In this document: one piece after another, positions 13,920 through 27,412 of the stretch | Position numbering within the stretch: the first letter of the stretch is position 1 | How the letters are laid out: the number at the start of each line of letters is the position of its first letter | Assembly (NCBI RefSeq): GCF_024713945.1 | Contig: NC_134679.1 | Location: 1,121,001 to 1,185,000 of the forward strand | Direction of reading: 5' to 3' | Length of the DNA stretch: 64,000 nt | Origin: Dermatophagoides farinae | Lineage: Eukaryota > Arthropoda > Arachnida > Sarcoptiformes > Pyroglyphidae | The notes under the pieces: generated by a model | The model's input: the letters and a program-made list of their open reading frames with translations, nothing else | What the model was told of the DNA's origin: nothing | Databases searched by the model: none | Translations under genes and position numbers: made by a program

Positions 13920-14378
13920 ATGAATCATCATTCATCATTCATACAACAAATAATGATCTTAATAACAAGAACAAACATGTCATTTATGGCTAGCCTGTTG
14001 ATTACAGCCATAATAATGTTAACTATCAATCAAAATGATAAAAATACATTGGTATTATGTAATCCGATGATGAATTTAAAAGATTTAAATGAAGAATCAT
14101 CATCAACATTACAAACAACGTTGTCTAATAATCAACAACAGCAAGAACAATATACAGCCGAAAATGATGAATGGAAAAATGTATTGAAAAAAATGACGGA
14201 AAAAAATCCATGCGGTTCAAATGAAAATTATACAATGTGTTCACAATGTGGCCAATGGACAGGTAGTGAAGATGCATTCTATCTTTGTTGCCTAAATCTG
14301 GATGGTGTACGTGAATATTGTATCAGTTTTGTCAATTATGATTTGGATGTTGAACAAAGAAAAAAATCAAAAAAATAA
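13920..14378 (+). CDS. Small secreted six-cysteine protein
   Basis: Single-exon frame of 152 aa. A hydrophobic stretch (about residues 20-38, MSFMASLLITAIIMLTINQ) looks like a signal peptide; the Met at residue 20 (13977-13979) is therefore an alternative and perhaps better start. After a Gln/Ser-rich spacer the C-terminal half has a compact cysteine motif: NPCGSNENYTMC, SQCGQWTG, YLCC and REYC, i.e. six cysteines, enough for three disulphides, followed by a Lys-rich end. This architecture suits a secreted peptide or small extracellular protein. I do not recognise the family and assign no function. No intron is needed, and the spacing to the converging PAF-acetylhydrolase gene is about 780 bp. 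Confidence 0.72.
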   Translation: MNHHSSFIQQIMILITRTNMSFMASLLITAIIMLTINQNDKNTLVLCNPMMNLKDLNEESSSTLQTTLSNNQQQQEQYTAENDEWKNVLKKMTEKNPCGSNENYTMCSQCGQWTGSEDAFYLCCLNLDGVREYCISFVNYDLDVEQRKKSKK

Positions 14379-15158
14379 TTCATCACCATCATCATCAGCA
14401 TTGATGTTTCAATTTGAATTTTTTTCAAACAAAAAAAAAAATCCAAATTTCATCCTTATTCTATACTTACCACCGATTTTCCTTTGTTTTTTTTTGTTTT
14501 TGCACATTAAAAAAAAACACGCACAAAACTGCAGATATCAATCATTCACACAACACATTCATCATTATCATTCCTATTATTTAATTTTATTCTGCCAAAT
14601 TTTTCATCTTAAATTATTATATTATATTAATATCATTTACACAATTCAAAATTACACATTTTTTTCCCCAGATTGATCGATCTATCAAACAATCAATCGA
14701 TCGAACGATCGATCACTAAATACTTAAATCTTTGAAAAATCAAATGGAAAAAAAACAAACTTAACAAATCATTGTTTTTTTTTGTTGGTTTCAAACTTTA
14801 TTTAAATTCATCATCATTTTTTTTTTTTTTTTTTTTTGGTTATTGTCATTGAATGGATTTCAATTTCACACCCACGCACACACACATTATTTATTTTCCC
14901 ATTTATTTAACATATATAATTTTGTTTCAATTCATTTGTGAATTTTCGAATTTTTTTTATCATTTTTAATATATTCAAAATAAAAAATGTCAAAAAATGT
15001 TGTCACAAAATTTCTGTTGTTGTTGTTGTTGTTTTTGTTAGATTGTGATGATTGATTTTAAATCACAAAAAAATATACAATGATTGTGTCTAATCAAGGA
15101 TCGATTGATTGATTGATTGATTGAATAGTAGCGGCAGCGGCTGGAATTGGATTCGATT
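14379..15158. other. Intergenic spacer between converging genes
   Basis: 3' flanks of the six-Cys gene (+) and of the PAF-acetylhydrolase gene (-). Contains T and A homopolymers, GATC-rich repeats near 14687-14715, GTT repeats near 15014-15032 and GATT repeats near 15102-15124. No gene seen. Confidence 0.6.
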
Positions 15159-17090
15159 TTATATAGTCTTTTTTTTAATCAATGGCCGTAAATGTTTTCG
15201 TTGTTCATCCACATATTGATTGATACGTTCATCGATAGGAATATCTGCAGTGTAGTATATATATCGCATAATAAAAAAAAAATAAAAAAAAACAAAAGTT
15301 ATTTCAACGAAAAAAGAAGATAAAAACGGTGTGATACGTGTGTTTATATACAAGTCACCACCGTGTGATAGATCATGTGATTAATTTGCCTATGATTATG
15401 ATTATGGTGATGATTTTCTTTCCGTTGCATGATTGTTGTTGATGATGATCACATGATCAACAACATTCATATCATCAATTTGTTAAAGGTTGGATAGAAA
15501 ACAAACAAAAAAAAATCGGTAAAACAAAATCAGGTTTTTCTTGTTGTTTTACACAAACACGAGTGCGAATCAACAAAAAAAAAACACTAGATAAATTTGT
15601 TTGTTTGATTGATTTTTTTGATTTACCTAAATGTTTGCCGATAAATTGTATGGATAAATTTGTTGTTAAATCATGCACCATGATCGGATTGATACGATTA
15701 CGCCAACTGAATGTATTGAATATTCGATTAAAGGCACTGAATACATATGGTATATCGCTTTGTTGCAGGTGATTACTACCATTTATAATGATGGCATTAC
15801 GATCATCACCATAATCATTATTAACATCGGATCGAAGCCATTCATCAATTGATTTTGTATTTGGTATTTTTGAAAGATTTTCCGAAAATATCATCGATAC
15901 TGGTTGCGGTATTAGATCTAATGTTTCATCTTTAATTGGAAACATCCATGGATCAAGCGCAATAATAGTTTTGAAACGTAATTCAGATGCACCGGCCATC
16001 AATACTGTTGCGCCACCAAATGAATGACCCATTAATGATACACGATCCATATCTATGGAATTAGATCGAATAATTGAATATTAACAAAAAGATAACAAAA
16101 TCTCATTATATACCAAGCATATTTTCAAATTCACGATAATTATATCCTGGATCAAGAAGATTATCAATTTCATAGCCAGCATTTAATGCTTCCATTAGAT
16201 CTAAAGCACGTGTACATTCACGAACACGTTGTTGAATTTGTTTTTTTCGAAACGCCAATACATCATCGTCGGCACGAAATACGCTTACATAACGGAAACG
16301 AATCCAAGCCAATTCTAGATGTGGTATATGTGTCAATGCCGTTAATGCTTTTGGTGGTATATAATTTGGATCATCGATTTCATCACCAAAATCAACTTCA
16401 TCATCGGCATCAACTTGATCACCGATTTGATTGAAAAAATCTGGATTCGAATTTTTAAATGAATACGTTGGACGTTTTGGATAGAATGTTAAACATGCCG
16501 AATTATCACGATGTTCTAAGGCTAGATGGACCAAAAAAAAATTTGAAATTTTTTACGAATACGAATATGATAATCTTACCGGCGACAACAAATCCTTGTG
16601 AAGCCAGCTCACAACAGATTGCTGAATAAGTGGTACGACATGAACCAAGACCATGTGAAAATATTACAATCGGATATTTTTGACCAACAGGCAATTGATG
16701 TGGCCGTGCATTTGGTACGGCAGGTATGAAAACATTCTTTTTTCGTGTTTTATTGGCCATTGAAAACATAAATTTTGACCGTATATTGGCAACATCGGCA
16801 TAACCTTGTGTATAAAATTCATGCGGTAACCAATTTGGCCACAAAAATGGATTCATTTCATATTGTTTTCCAGGATCAGTTTTAGCCGGATAATATAAAC
16901 GTGTGAGTATTCCACTTTTTCGTGATAATCCTATCATCAGATCACGGCAACCAATTTTCTGATATTTTCCCGTTGGTAATGGTACATGATGACGATCATT
17001 TGTTTTCAACGTATAATCACGTAATTTACTCAATTTAATTTTCTTCTTTGGCATGATTTTATTTCTAGCAATTATAGACGATTTAATCAT
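15159..17090 (-). CDS. Platelet-activating factor acetylhydrolase-like lipase
   Basis: Alpha/beta-hydrolase that removes the sn-2 acetyl or short oxidised acyl group of phospholipids. Exons in coding order: 17090-16580, 16521-16114, 16052-15627, 15244-15159; phases match at every junction, giving 476 aa (464 if the Met at 17054, MPKKK, is used). Seen: IVIFSHGLGSCRTTYS (oxyanion region), ELASQGFVVA followed after the splice by ALEHRDNSA, the nucleophile elbow GHSFGGAT, the catalytic Asp in IIALDPWMFPI, and the His in GSNHLQQSD. The order matches PLA2G7/PAFAH2 proteins. There is no convincing signal peptide, and the N-terminus is Lys-rich, which favours an intracellular PAFAH2-like enzyme; this is inference. 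The last exon is short and Lys-terminated (RPLIKKKTI). Confidence 0.92.
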
Positions 17091-18337
17091 CGAGATTTGT
17101 AATTTTATTTGATGAATCTAACTATCTATCTATCTATCGATCTATAAAAATAATCGATCCATCTATTTGAACAATTTTAGAATTTATTTATTTTTTTTTT
17201 GTCGAAAACAAATAACCAATTTGGTCATGGATTTGATGATGATGACGAGGATGTACTTTGACGTCAGTGGAGATGTGTGTGTGTGTGTACAAAACAATTC
17301 AGCATAAATTTTTTTTTTATTTATAACTCATAATAATCGACGATCGATAAACATTTGACATTCAAATGTGGATGAATAATGGGCACATACTGAAAAAAAA
17401 ATTGATTCGATTTGATGTTTGTTTCTGGTCAGGCAGGAAAAAAAACGAAAAAAAAAAATTAGGAAACATAAAACATATATAATCATACGAAAAACTAACC
17501 AATGATGATGATGATTTTTTTTCTGTTGCCAAAAAAAAAATAAACGAAAATTTTCTTGTTGATTACGATGATGGTGATGGATTGTACCAAATATTATACT
17601 GACTGTGAAGGTCAAACTATTTTCGATTTTTATTAAGAACAAAAAAGAAAGAAAGAGTGATAAAAATAATTCACACATTCAACAACAAAAATAGAAAACA
17701 ACAACAACAACAACATTCAACAGGTTCATTTGAGTGAAACAAGTACAATTTGAGTTTTTTTTTTAAAAAAAAAGATACTTTGTTTCAAGAAAATGACTTA
17801 CTTGATTTTTTGATCATCATCATCAAACGAATAATTATGGTAAAAAAAAGGGAAAAAAATTATTCCAAAATGAAGTGATCATCATTTGAGTTTCATGATC
17901 ATGATGATGATGATGATGATGATAACAGGCAATCAGGATTAGTTAAATTTGATTTGATTTGATTGATGTGTACGTTTTATTCTCTCGTTTTTTTTGTGTG
18001 TGTGTGTGGTTTAAGCCATAAGCCAATCGGCAATTTTGTCATTAAATGATTATTATTATTATTATATTTAAAGAAATTGGGCGTATTCGTATTGTGTATA
18101 TATTGAGTTTCTTATTTTCTTTCTCTTTTTCATTTCGTTTGATGATCATGATCACCATCCATAAGAGTTCATTGTGTGAGTGTGTTTATGTATGCGTGAA
18201 ATTCATTTTTATTGTGAATAACTAAAAAACAAGTATATTGTATACACACACACACACACACAATTCATAGAGAGATTCAATTCAATTCAATGAAACTACA
18301 CACAGTTGAACGATGGAACAAATCAGGCCAATTTGTT

Positions 18338-18368
<31 letters not shown>

Positions 18369-21300
18369 CAAGAATTTCTGTACGCCATCTATCGATAATT
18401 ATAATGAATGAAAAATGTTTTAATCTTAATCGCTAGATGGCAATGTGTGTGTAATTGTTGTTTTTTTTTGTAATTAAAATTTTGAAGATAAAAAAAAATA
18501 AATAAAATAATTAAAACTTGAATAAAAATGAATGCAATGAACTCATCATCATCCTAATATATTTATCGAATCAAAGAAAAATATAAATTGTGTTTGTATG
18601 TAGGTGTTCCATGAATGCAATCTGTGTAATTGTAATGATGTTGCATGTTACATATAGATAGATAGATTTCATATATTTTTGATTAATTTTTGAATTTCAA
18701 ATCCATAATATATGCATATAGAGTCAGAGGGTTGATGGTAATAGGTAATATTTTCATTCATTCTGATCATCATTTATTTTATTTTCGATCGACCAACCGA
18801 TCGATTAATGGATTGATTGATTGTTTCAAACATTTTTTCTCTCTCGCTTTCTCTATTTGCCCATTGGTGGCGATTGCACCTAAGCACTGCATATCATAAT
18901 ATATCAGGTCTATAATATTCATCATATGTGAAGAAAGAAATAAAAAAGTTTGGCAACACTAAAATTAATTAGTGCACTAAAACGAAACTATCAAAAAGGA
19001 ACAAAACACTAACAAAATTGTTGAAATTTAACCTTGGCGATTCGTATATTCAATTAAAATGAAAAGAAAACATTCATTCAGTTCTAATGGTCAATCGGTA
19101 GATATAATTATTAATTTCGAATTCAAAAAACATTTTCAACATTCTAAAACGAGAAATGGCGCAAAATTTTTTTTTCATTATCAATCAATACGATTTTTGC
19201 AATTGAATTGTGTTTCAATTGCAGAATAATAATAAATTTTTTTTTTTGATGAAATGGACGAATGAATGGCGTAGAATAACGATTGCGGGCAATCGGAGAA
19301 AAAAAATAAAGAAAAAAAAAATTCTGTAGAATTCATACAATAAACGAAATTCCAATGTAAATTTTCTCTATGCACATATATTCCAATCGTATATTATTTG
19401 GAAATCAGATTTATCATCTAATAAAAGTTTCAATCAAATCAGAATTCTCTCTCTATCTCTCTATCGCTGTGGTTGCTTTGTTTACGATTCATCATCAAAT
19501 TTAGGCATTCACAAATGAATAAATGACGTATGTGATGACGGCTATATTTCGCTTTACGATGATGATAATGACATATAAAATTAGTTTTTTTTACAACCAT
19601 AAAAACAACAACAACAACAACAACAACAGAAATCCATCTCTACCCTATCTATTCATTGATTATAATTACTGCAAATTTTTGTAGATTTCCAATCGTTTTG
19701 AACAACAACAACAACCACAAAACATCAACAGTGTGTCTGTGTCTGTGTATGTTTCTTAAAAATATTCTTCAATCAATCGCCGATCATCATCAATAGAAAG
19801 CAATAGCGATGGCCTAATGACATATATATAGATAGATTTTGGTTATGCTAATAACAACGACAGTAAATACTTACTTTTGACTTATTAATATCGATCGATT
19901 AATATAAGATTATTAAAACCATCGAAATCAATATTACATAACAATAACGTTTGTGTGTGTGTGTGTGTGTATGTGTAATAAACATTAATCCTCTTTTTTT
20001 TCTGCAATTTCATCACTATAAAGTTTTTTTTCTTTTTATTCTTGTCTCACTTTGAATTAAATACAATGTACTGTGTGTGTGTGTGTGTGTGTGACAATGT
20101 AGTTGTGTGTCGCATAAAATGTATGTCAACTGACGGCGACGGCGACGACGATATTTGAAAGTTTTTTTTGTGTTTGGCTATTTTTTCCACCAATCTTTCA
20201 ATTCGTTTGGTTGATCTGGTGGTTTTATTATTATGTGAATTACGTTGTATATAAAAACCACAAAAACAGAATTCGCATTCAAGTGTCATTTTGATTATTT
20301 TTTTTTTTTGTTGCGTGTGTGTGTGTGTGAGCATTTGGGTGGAGAATTTTTTTTTCTGATTCAGATTCTGATTCTGATGATGAGATTATGTGTAAATCGA
20401 TTGATCGTTATATATATTATATTGAACGTGGATAACTATTTTTTTTTTTTTTGATCAATTTCGTTGTCCATATGTTCTTTATCGAATTTTTGTTGGATTT
20501 ATCTATTCGGATTGGGTTGTTGTTGTTTTTGATTGGAAATTCTTCAATTTTTTTTTGTTCATAAAAGAAAAACAATAAAAAAATTTGGCTAGTTGACAAA
20601 CAAATGACCGAAAAATAATCTGTGACAACAATGTTCATCACTTTTTTGGTTGGATTAAAATTTTTGGAATTCTTTTTCATCAAACAAAATGAAAAAAAAA
20701 TTTTCCAATTTCAAAAAAAAAATGACCACTTCTATGATGAATTTGGCCATTCCAATTGTTGATGTTCATTTGTTTTACAAGTTTTGATTTTCATTTCATT
20801 CTTTTTTTTTGTCTATAATTTTTTTCAAGATTAAATTACACCAGTAACAACAACAACAACAACAACGGCAGCAGCAGCTGCAGCAGCAGCATAATTGCAG
20901 CAGAAGCGGCTGTGCTGACGCCGGCGCCATTCAAAGGCGTGAATGATGATGGAATACAACAACAACAACAACAACCAAATGGCAAGCCAAATATAATTCA
21001 AGAATTTTTTTCTCTCTCTCTCACACTTTCTTCGTGAATGAATGCTGCTGGATTTATTTGGTTTCTTCACTATAGTGGATTCGTTGTTGATCTCATCTCA
21101 TTTCATTTTTATCATTTTCACCATTATCATCATCATCATCATCCTAATCATCATCAAAATCATCATCATTGTTGAACATTTAATGTTGTTGAGCTGAATA
21201 TTTATTGTCGAATTAAATTGTGTGTGTGTACGTCTGTGGTGTCCTTGTTGCCATCGTCTTTGTCGTTGTTTTTTTTTCGTTTTGTCGTACAAGCATATTG

Positions 21301-21746
21301 TATATAACAACAAAATGTTTTTGTTGTTGTTTGATTCCATTTTTTTTGTTTGTTTGGTAATATAGATTCTATTGGTTTTCGTATGTAAATTACACACACA
21401 CACACGTCAACCATCATCCGACCAACCAAGAGAAAAAAAAACACAAACTTTTTTTTTGTTTTTTTTGATAACATTTTCTGTTTGTCAAAGTTGTCGTTGT
21501 CAGTTTTTTTTTTTTGCTATCCTCATTGTTGTACACTAAATTTTATTGATCATTCGATTGATTGAATTTTGGAGTTTCATTTTTTTTTGTTTGTTTGTTT
21601 GTCTGTGTGTGTGTGCCTTTTTTTTACTTTGCAAATTTTAATTTCAAAAATTAATTTATGATCCATAAAAAAAACATTTTTTTCCCTATGCCAAATTGAT
21701 TAATGCAAATATATCAAAAAAAAAAAAAAAAAAAAAAAAAAACACC
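17091..21746. other. Gene-poor region with microsatellites and a paired GCCATCT/AGATGGC motif
   Basis: About 4.6 kb with no convincing coding exon. Holds a poly(A) run near 18345-18368, GT/CA repeats (18244-18263, 19951-19970, 20073-20092), CAA repeats (19606-19627), an inverted pair CGCCATCT (18383) / AGATGGC (18435), and a locally GC-richer patch with GCA/CAG repeats at 20838-20960 that is open in one + frame after a possible acceptor at 20829-20830. Confidence 0.55.
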
Positions 21747-23276
21747 ATGATGATGGAATCAATCAACATTTCGAATACATACGGTAATGATGGTGTACAT
21801 AATAAACGACATTATCAACAGCAGCCACAACATTATCATAATCATCAGCATTATTATAATAATCATTGTCAACAAAAAGATGAAAATCGTAAAAATCAAT
21901 CAATTTTATTATCATCATCATCATCATCGCCAAGTTTGAATCGAATGATCGATATTGGTGCTGCTGCTGTTGCTGCTGTTTCTACTACCGGTGATCATGA
22001 TCCAAACAATGATGATAAATTTAAATCAAAATTAAAAATTTCATCATCAAATATTACAAAATCATCATCATTATATGATAATGTTTCAAGATATTCATCA
22101 TCAACAGATCGACCGATTATGAAAACAACAACAGCAGCAACAACAACAACAACAAAGCAAAAACAGAAATTCAATGAACATGAACAACAACAACAACAAC
22201 AACAACAACAGCAACAATTATCATCAGAAGAATATGAACAAATTTCAAAATTATTACTGATTCATTTTCAAGAACGAAAAATACTCCCTGCGGATATATC
22301 ACCACAATACGACACGATAACACCGACAAATTACTGTGAAGATGATCCACATACATGGCCATCAAATTGGCAATCACAAGCACCACAAATGATAATGGCG
22401 CCTGAACAATATTTGCAACAGAAACCATCATTAAATGAATATCAAAGAGAATTGATCCGTAGGATTAGTACAAAATATGAACCATTGAAACATTATTATT
22501 GGCAAATGATCCATAAGAATGTTAATAATGATGATGATGATGATTGTGATACATTGAAAACCAATGCAAGACGTTCAACGACCACTAATGAAGATTCAAT
22601 TAGTGGCCAACAGCAGCAGCTGCAGCAGCAGCATCACTTTAGTAGTAAAAGAAAATCTTCACAACCAAACACGGTGAATAACCTGAATGAAATGAAATTC
22701 TATAACAATTCTACTATAAATAACAAGGAAAATAATGAAAACAATTTATTAATTGATCATCAATATACTAATAATAACAGTCGACTGTCATATCAATCTG
22801 TTGTCAATCATCATCATCATCATAATGAACATCAGCCATCAATGAAATCAATGATCCAGACGCCAGTAAAAACAATGAATTATAATGCAAATAGAATGGA
22901 TAATTTAATTGATACTAATGGTACGATTTTTTCAATGAATATCCATATTAACAATCAGAATGATAATGGAATTAATCATGAAGACGATCATGATGGTGAT
23001 GATGATGATGATGAACAAAAATCAATAATAAAGTTCAATGACATTGAAAAAATCAATGGAAATTTAGAATTGAAACAAAAAAATTTCAATAACAATTCAG
23101 GATTAACAAACGGTGGTAATAAACAATTATTGAATGATGAAAAATTGATGAATAACCATAGGCTGTCATCGTCATCATCATCATCATCAACCACGGCAAC
23201 AAGTCTGACAAAATTATCATCCATTCATTTTGGTAAATGGTCAGCAAAAATGAAAGATTATCTACGAAAAAATTGA
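21747..23276 (+). CDS. Unrecognised Gln/Asn/Ser-rich protein (509 aa)
   Basis: Open for 509 codons from ATGATGATGGAATC. The A-run just upstream has no AG acceptor, so the ATG at 21747 is the likely start. Most of the protein is homopolymeric (poly-Gln near 166-177, poly-Asn, poly-Ser, poly-Asp), but one block is well mixed and more likely folded: roughly residues 179-275, with SSEEYEQISKLLLIHFQERK, ADISPQYDTITPTNYC, DPHTWPSNWQS, MIMAPEQYLQQKPSLNEYQ and LIRRISTKYEPLKHYYWQM. A second conserved-looking stretch is the C-terminus (SSIHFGKWSAKMKDYLRKN). No signal peptide or membrane segment. Family not recognised; it may be a regulatory or scaffold protein, but that is only a guess from composition. 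AATAAA about 40 bp after the stop. Confidence 0.65.
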   Translation: MMMESINISNTYGNDGVHNKRHYQQQPQHYHNHQHYYNNHCQQKDENRKNQSILLSSSSSSPSLNRMIDIGAAAVAAVSTTGDHDPNNDDKFKSKLKISSSNITKSSSLYDNVSRYSSSTDRPIMKTTTAATTTTTKQKQKFNEHEQQQQQQQQQQQLSSEEYEQISKLLLIHFQERKILPADISPQYDTITPTNYCEDDPHTWPSNWQSQAPQMIMAPEQYLQQKPSLNEYQRELIRRISTKYEPLKHYYWQMIHKNVNNDDDDDCDTLKTNARRSTTTNEDSISGQQQQLQQQHHFSSKRKSSQPNTVNNLNEMKFYNNSTINNKENNENNLLIDHQYTNNNSRLSYQSVVNHHHHHNEHQPSMKSMIQTPVKTMNYNANRMDNLIDTNGTIFSMNIHINNQNDNGINHEDDHDGDDDDDEQKSIIKFNDIEKINGNLELKQKNFNNNSGLTNGGNKQLLNDEKLMNNHRLSSSSSSSSTTATSLTKLSSIHFGKWSAKMKDYLRKN

Positions 23277-24410
23277 TCCGACGTTTTTTTTTGCTGTATT
23301 TTGTTTTTGTAAAATAAATTTTATACCCAAAAAACACCAACAACAACAAAAAGAGTTTTATTTTCCCATTGACGAAGAACAAAATTCTTCGTTTTTCTTT
23401 TCATTTTCCGATTTTTTTTAAAAAAATGTAAGTCAATAATCTGGCCTTGAAGAAAATTGAATAAAAATTGTCCAAATGGAAATCATGAATAAATAAATAA
23501 ATGCCAAAATAAAAAAAAACCCGAAAATTTTTGCTGCTTGATCGATTTTTTTTTCTCTCTTTCTTTCTCTCTTGTGTATATGCAAATGTTTGTGCGGTGG
23601 TGGCAATCAAATTCGTTGATTCGTGTGTGTATTTTGTGTGCGATAAAATGAGCACATTATTTGTGTATCGATTACGTTTGTTGAATTTTTTTTGCTGTTG
23701 TTGTTGTTGTTGTGAAATAAAAAAAAACTAAATTGACAGAAAATTTAAAATAGAATTTTTTTTTTGATTCCTATAGGAAAATAGTCGTTGGAAATTGTGC
23801 AAGTTAATATAACCGAAAAAAAAGAAAAGAAAAAGAATTTATTCACTTCATTCATTCAGATATTCAGAATTCAGAATTCAGGTTCATTTGTACGGATTCA
23901 TGTGTTTGATTTATCCAACCAAATTTATTCATCTCTTGATCTCGGATTTTTTTTTCTCGTTGGCTTATTTTGTTTGTTATATGGTTTCCATTCAAATTAC
24001 ATGTATCATTTTATCCAATAGTAAAAATAAAAATACAAAAACCAAAACAATGGATATAAATCGAATTCAAATCAATAGATTGGCTATATTTATACAAACA
24101 CACAATCATATAAATCAGAATCATGTGCCAAAAAAAAAAACAAAACTAACTTTCGATTCATTCAAGTTTTCGTTTTGTTTTTTCTATATATAAATGATGT
24201 GAATCATTGTTGAATCAAATTGTTTCGCTGATGATGATGATGATGATGATGATGACGATAGAATCAGATACACAAGAATTACAAAACAAAATAAAATCTA
24301 AATTCTGTTCACATAAATAAAATTTTATGTCCTTTTTTTAAAAAATTCTGTACGGTAATGGAATTTTTTTTTCTCTCTCTTTGAAATGGATATTCATTTC
24401 TCTTTCTCTC

Positions 24411-24494
<84 letters not shown>

Positions 24495-25471
24495 TAATAA
24501 AATTCTGTTGACAGAAAAAAAGCAAGGAGCCAAGAATTGATCAAAATTATTCCGGTACATGTTTTGTTGAATTTTTTTTTCACATTTCATTCAAATTGTC
24601 ACTATTTAATCTGTTTTTGTTGTTGTCATTATTTTTTTTTGCAGAATTAAAATGAATGAATGAATGAAATTGCAACAATCATTTGATTGTAGTTGGTGTT
24701 TTTGTTGTTTTGTTGTTGTTGTCGTAAAAAATTCAGCTAAATTTTTTTTTCATTTTTCATTTCATGTCAATGTTATTCATTCATTAATTCGTTTTTTATT
24801 CGATTCCGGTTTTTTCCCTTCTTAATAATTTCCTTTTACAATTGCACTTGTTTGAACACACACACACTTGAACTTGTTTGCACATACATATATACACACA
24901 CACACACACACAAACATCAAGTTGATTCTAATGAATTGGATCAAAATTTGGATATAGAATAAATAGATGGATGGATAGCAAAAAAAACAGCAGGAATAAC
25001 AACAACAACAACAACAACAAATAGTCAGAATATAAATGTTTAAAGATAAATTATGGAATTCCGGGTCATTCGTTTTTTTTTCTCTCGATTGTTCACCATA
25101 TTCGTTTGCTAATAAAAATTTTGTTCCATACATATGTACATCATCGTCATCGTTGTTGTGGTTGCAAACAACCATTTATCCAATATTATCAATCAAATTT
25201 GATTGATGTTTGATGCACCAGCAAAAAAAAAAAAAAAAATGCATCCCACACACACACACACACACACACATAAAGAGATATGGCCGCTGATATTTCATCA
25301 TTCAGGCGATAAACATTTTGGATCAACAAAAAAAAAGCACAAAAACATTTTATCGATATGACAAACGAACAAACAAAAAAATGATGATGATGATGATCCA
25401 ATACTTTGTAGTACATAGTATTCATTGTAAATTGAATTTTTTTTTTTTTTGATTTTCTGGTCTCAATTTCA

Positions 25472-25505
<34 letters not shown>

Positions 25506-27372
25506 ACACACACGCTGTATAAACAAATTAGTATTGACGCATAATGCAAATTGTTTCTTTTACCCGGGATTGATTTTCGTTTTCGTTTGTCGTTGTTGTT
25601 GTTGTTGTTGTTGTTGTTGTCGTTGTTGCTGTTGTTGTTGTTGTTGTTGTTGTAATAATAATGATGATGATAATATCCGTCCATATTTTGTTTGTTTGTC
25701 AGCTGGTATGGTGTGTATAATAATGTCTGATTTCTATCAATCGGTTTATAAATAAAAATGTCGTATGATTGATTCTTCTTTTCTAGCTATTGTTGTTAGA
25801 AAATCATGTGTCATTGGGTACTGGTGGTGGTGGTGGTGCTGGATAATAATAGATTATTTTTGGAAATTATCAAGGTTTTTTTTCATCCTGGATCGATTAT
25901 TGTTGTTGCTGTTATGTCGATCAATTTTTTTTCTTGTTTTTAAGCCTTTTTCATATATATAATTCAGTGATTATGAAATGAAATTTTTTTTTTTCATACA
26001 CACACACGCACATTTGAAAACAGAAATATTTTAATCGATAAATGTAAATTTCAACAAAATTTTTAACCTTAACACGAAAAAAAAATTCACTAGAATTTTT
26101 ATTTAAAGCAGAATTCTGTCCGATGTGAATGGGCGACAGAGAAGAATTTTTTTTTGTTCTATAATGAAGATGAAAATGTAAAGAATTCAATTATTGTTGT
26201 CGTCGTCGTTGTTGTTGTTATTGAAGACAATGAATGTAATATTATGTAAAATTTAATTTTGTATCTTCTTCTTCTTCGGTAGCCGCCAAAGTATCATTGG
26301 AATTCGAATTTTTTCTCTTATTGGCCAATCGTTTTTTTTTCTTTCCAAATCAACGAGAATATTCTTCTACACTAGAAGATAGATAGACAGATAAAGACAT
26401 TCGTCTGGATAATAAATTGGCACTAACAAAGAAAAAAAAAACAAAGATCTACCAATTTGATTGTTAGTTAGACTTAAATGCACACCCACACATACACACA
26501 CACACAATTTCTAGAAAATTCTAGAAATTTTTCTGGAACAGAAAAAAAAATTTTGATCAAGATCATGTGAATCAATGATTTTCAACTAATTTCATTATTC
26601 TGTTTATCATTCATCAATAGCATTTGTGTTTTTTTTAAATAGAATCAAAGATTCCTCTTTCCGGCTTTTCTGAATTCCAAATTATTCTATTAGCCGGTTA
26701 TTCTAATATAATTTGATTCGTTAATTAACCATTATCTCAAGTGTATTGAATGCAATTATCCATAGATAGATAGAGAGAGAGAGAGACTAAAGGCTTGAGG
26801 GTTGATTTGAATTCATTATTTTTTTCTGCTTCTTTTTAATAATGAATCCCTTATATAGTAGAATCCAGTAGGATTTATTTTTTTATTATTATTTTTGTTT
26901 CCCAATTATAATAGAAAAGAATTGGCGCGCGCGCATATATTCGAATTAAGCGAATTCATAAATAGGATAGTTTTTTTTGGAAAATTACAAAATACGTGTC
27001 GCCATCTTTCGATGAAAAAATTGATCAATTTCGAAAATCAATAGATGGCGACACATGTGGCTGTAATAATTTTTAAATTGGGCCAAAAAAAAAAATCCGA
27101 TATATATAGATCACAAAATATATCTGATATATCTGATGAATAATACTGCTAGCATAATATAATGTGTTTATTATATAGGTCATTTATAATTTACCACTGT
27201 ATGTTGAACCAGAATTCTTTAATACACTAAAAAAAAACCATTTCCTTTTGAATGATACAAAATTCCAATGAAATACAGAATTGTTTCTACGAATGACAAA
27301 ATTAATGATTCCATTCAACTACACAATGGTCAATAAACTTTTATATATAAATGATCGATAATGTCAGCAACA

Positions 27373-27412
<40 letters not shown>

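Noticed and set aside
24309-24590. Arg-Glu repeat open frame (minus)
   Set aside because: Driven by the long CT/GA microsatellite.
25475-25755. Poly-Asn / poly-Cys open frames on both strands
   Set aside because: Products of GTT/AAC trinucleotide repeats; no start context or splice evidence.
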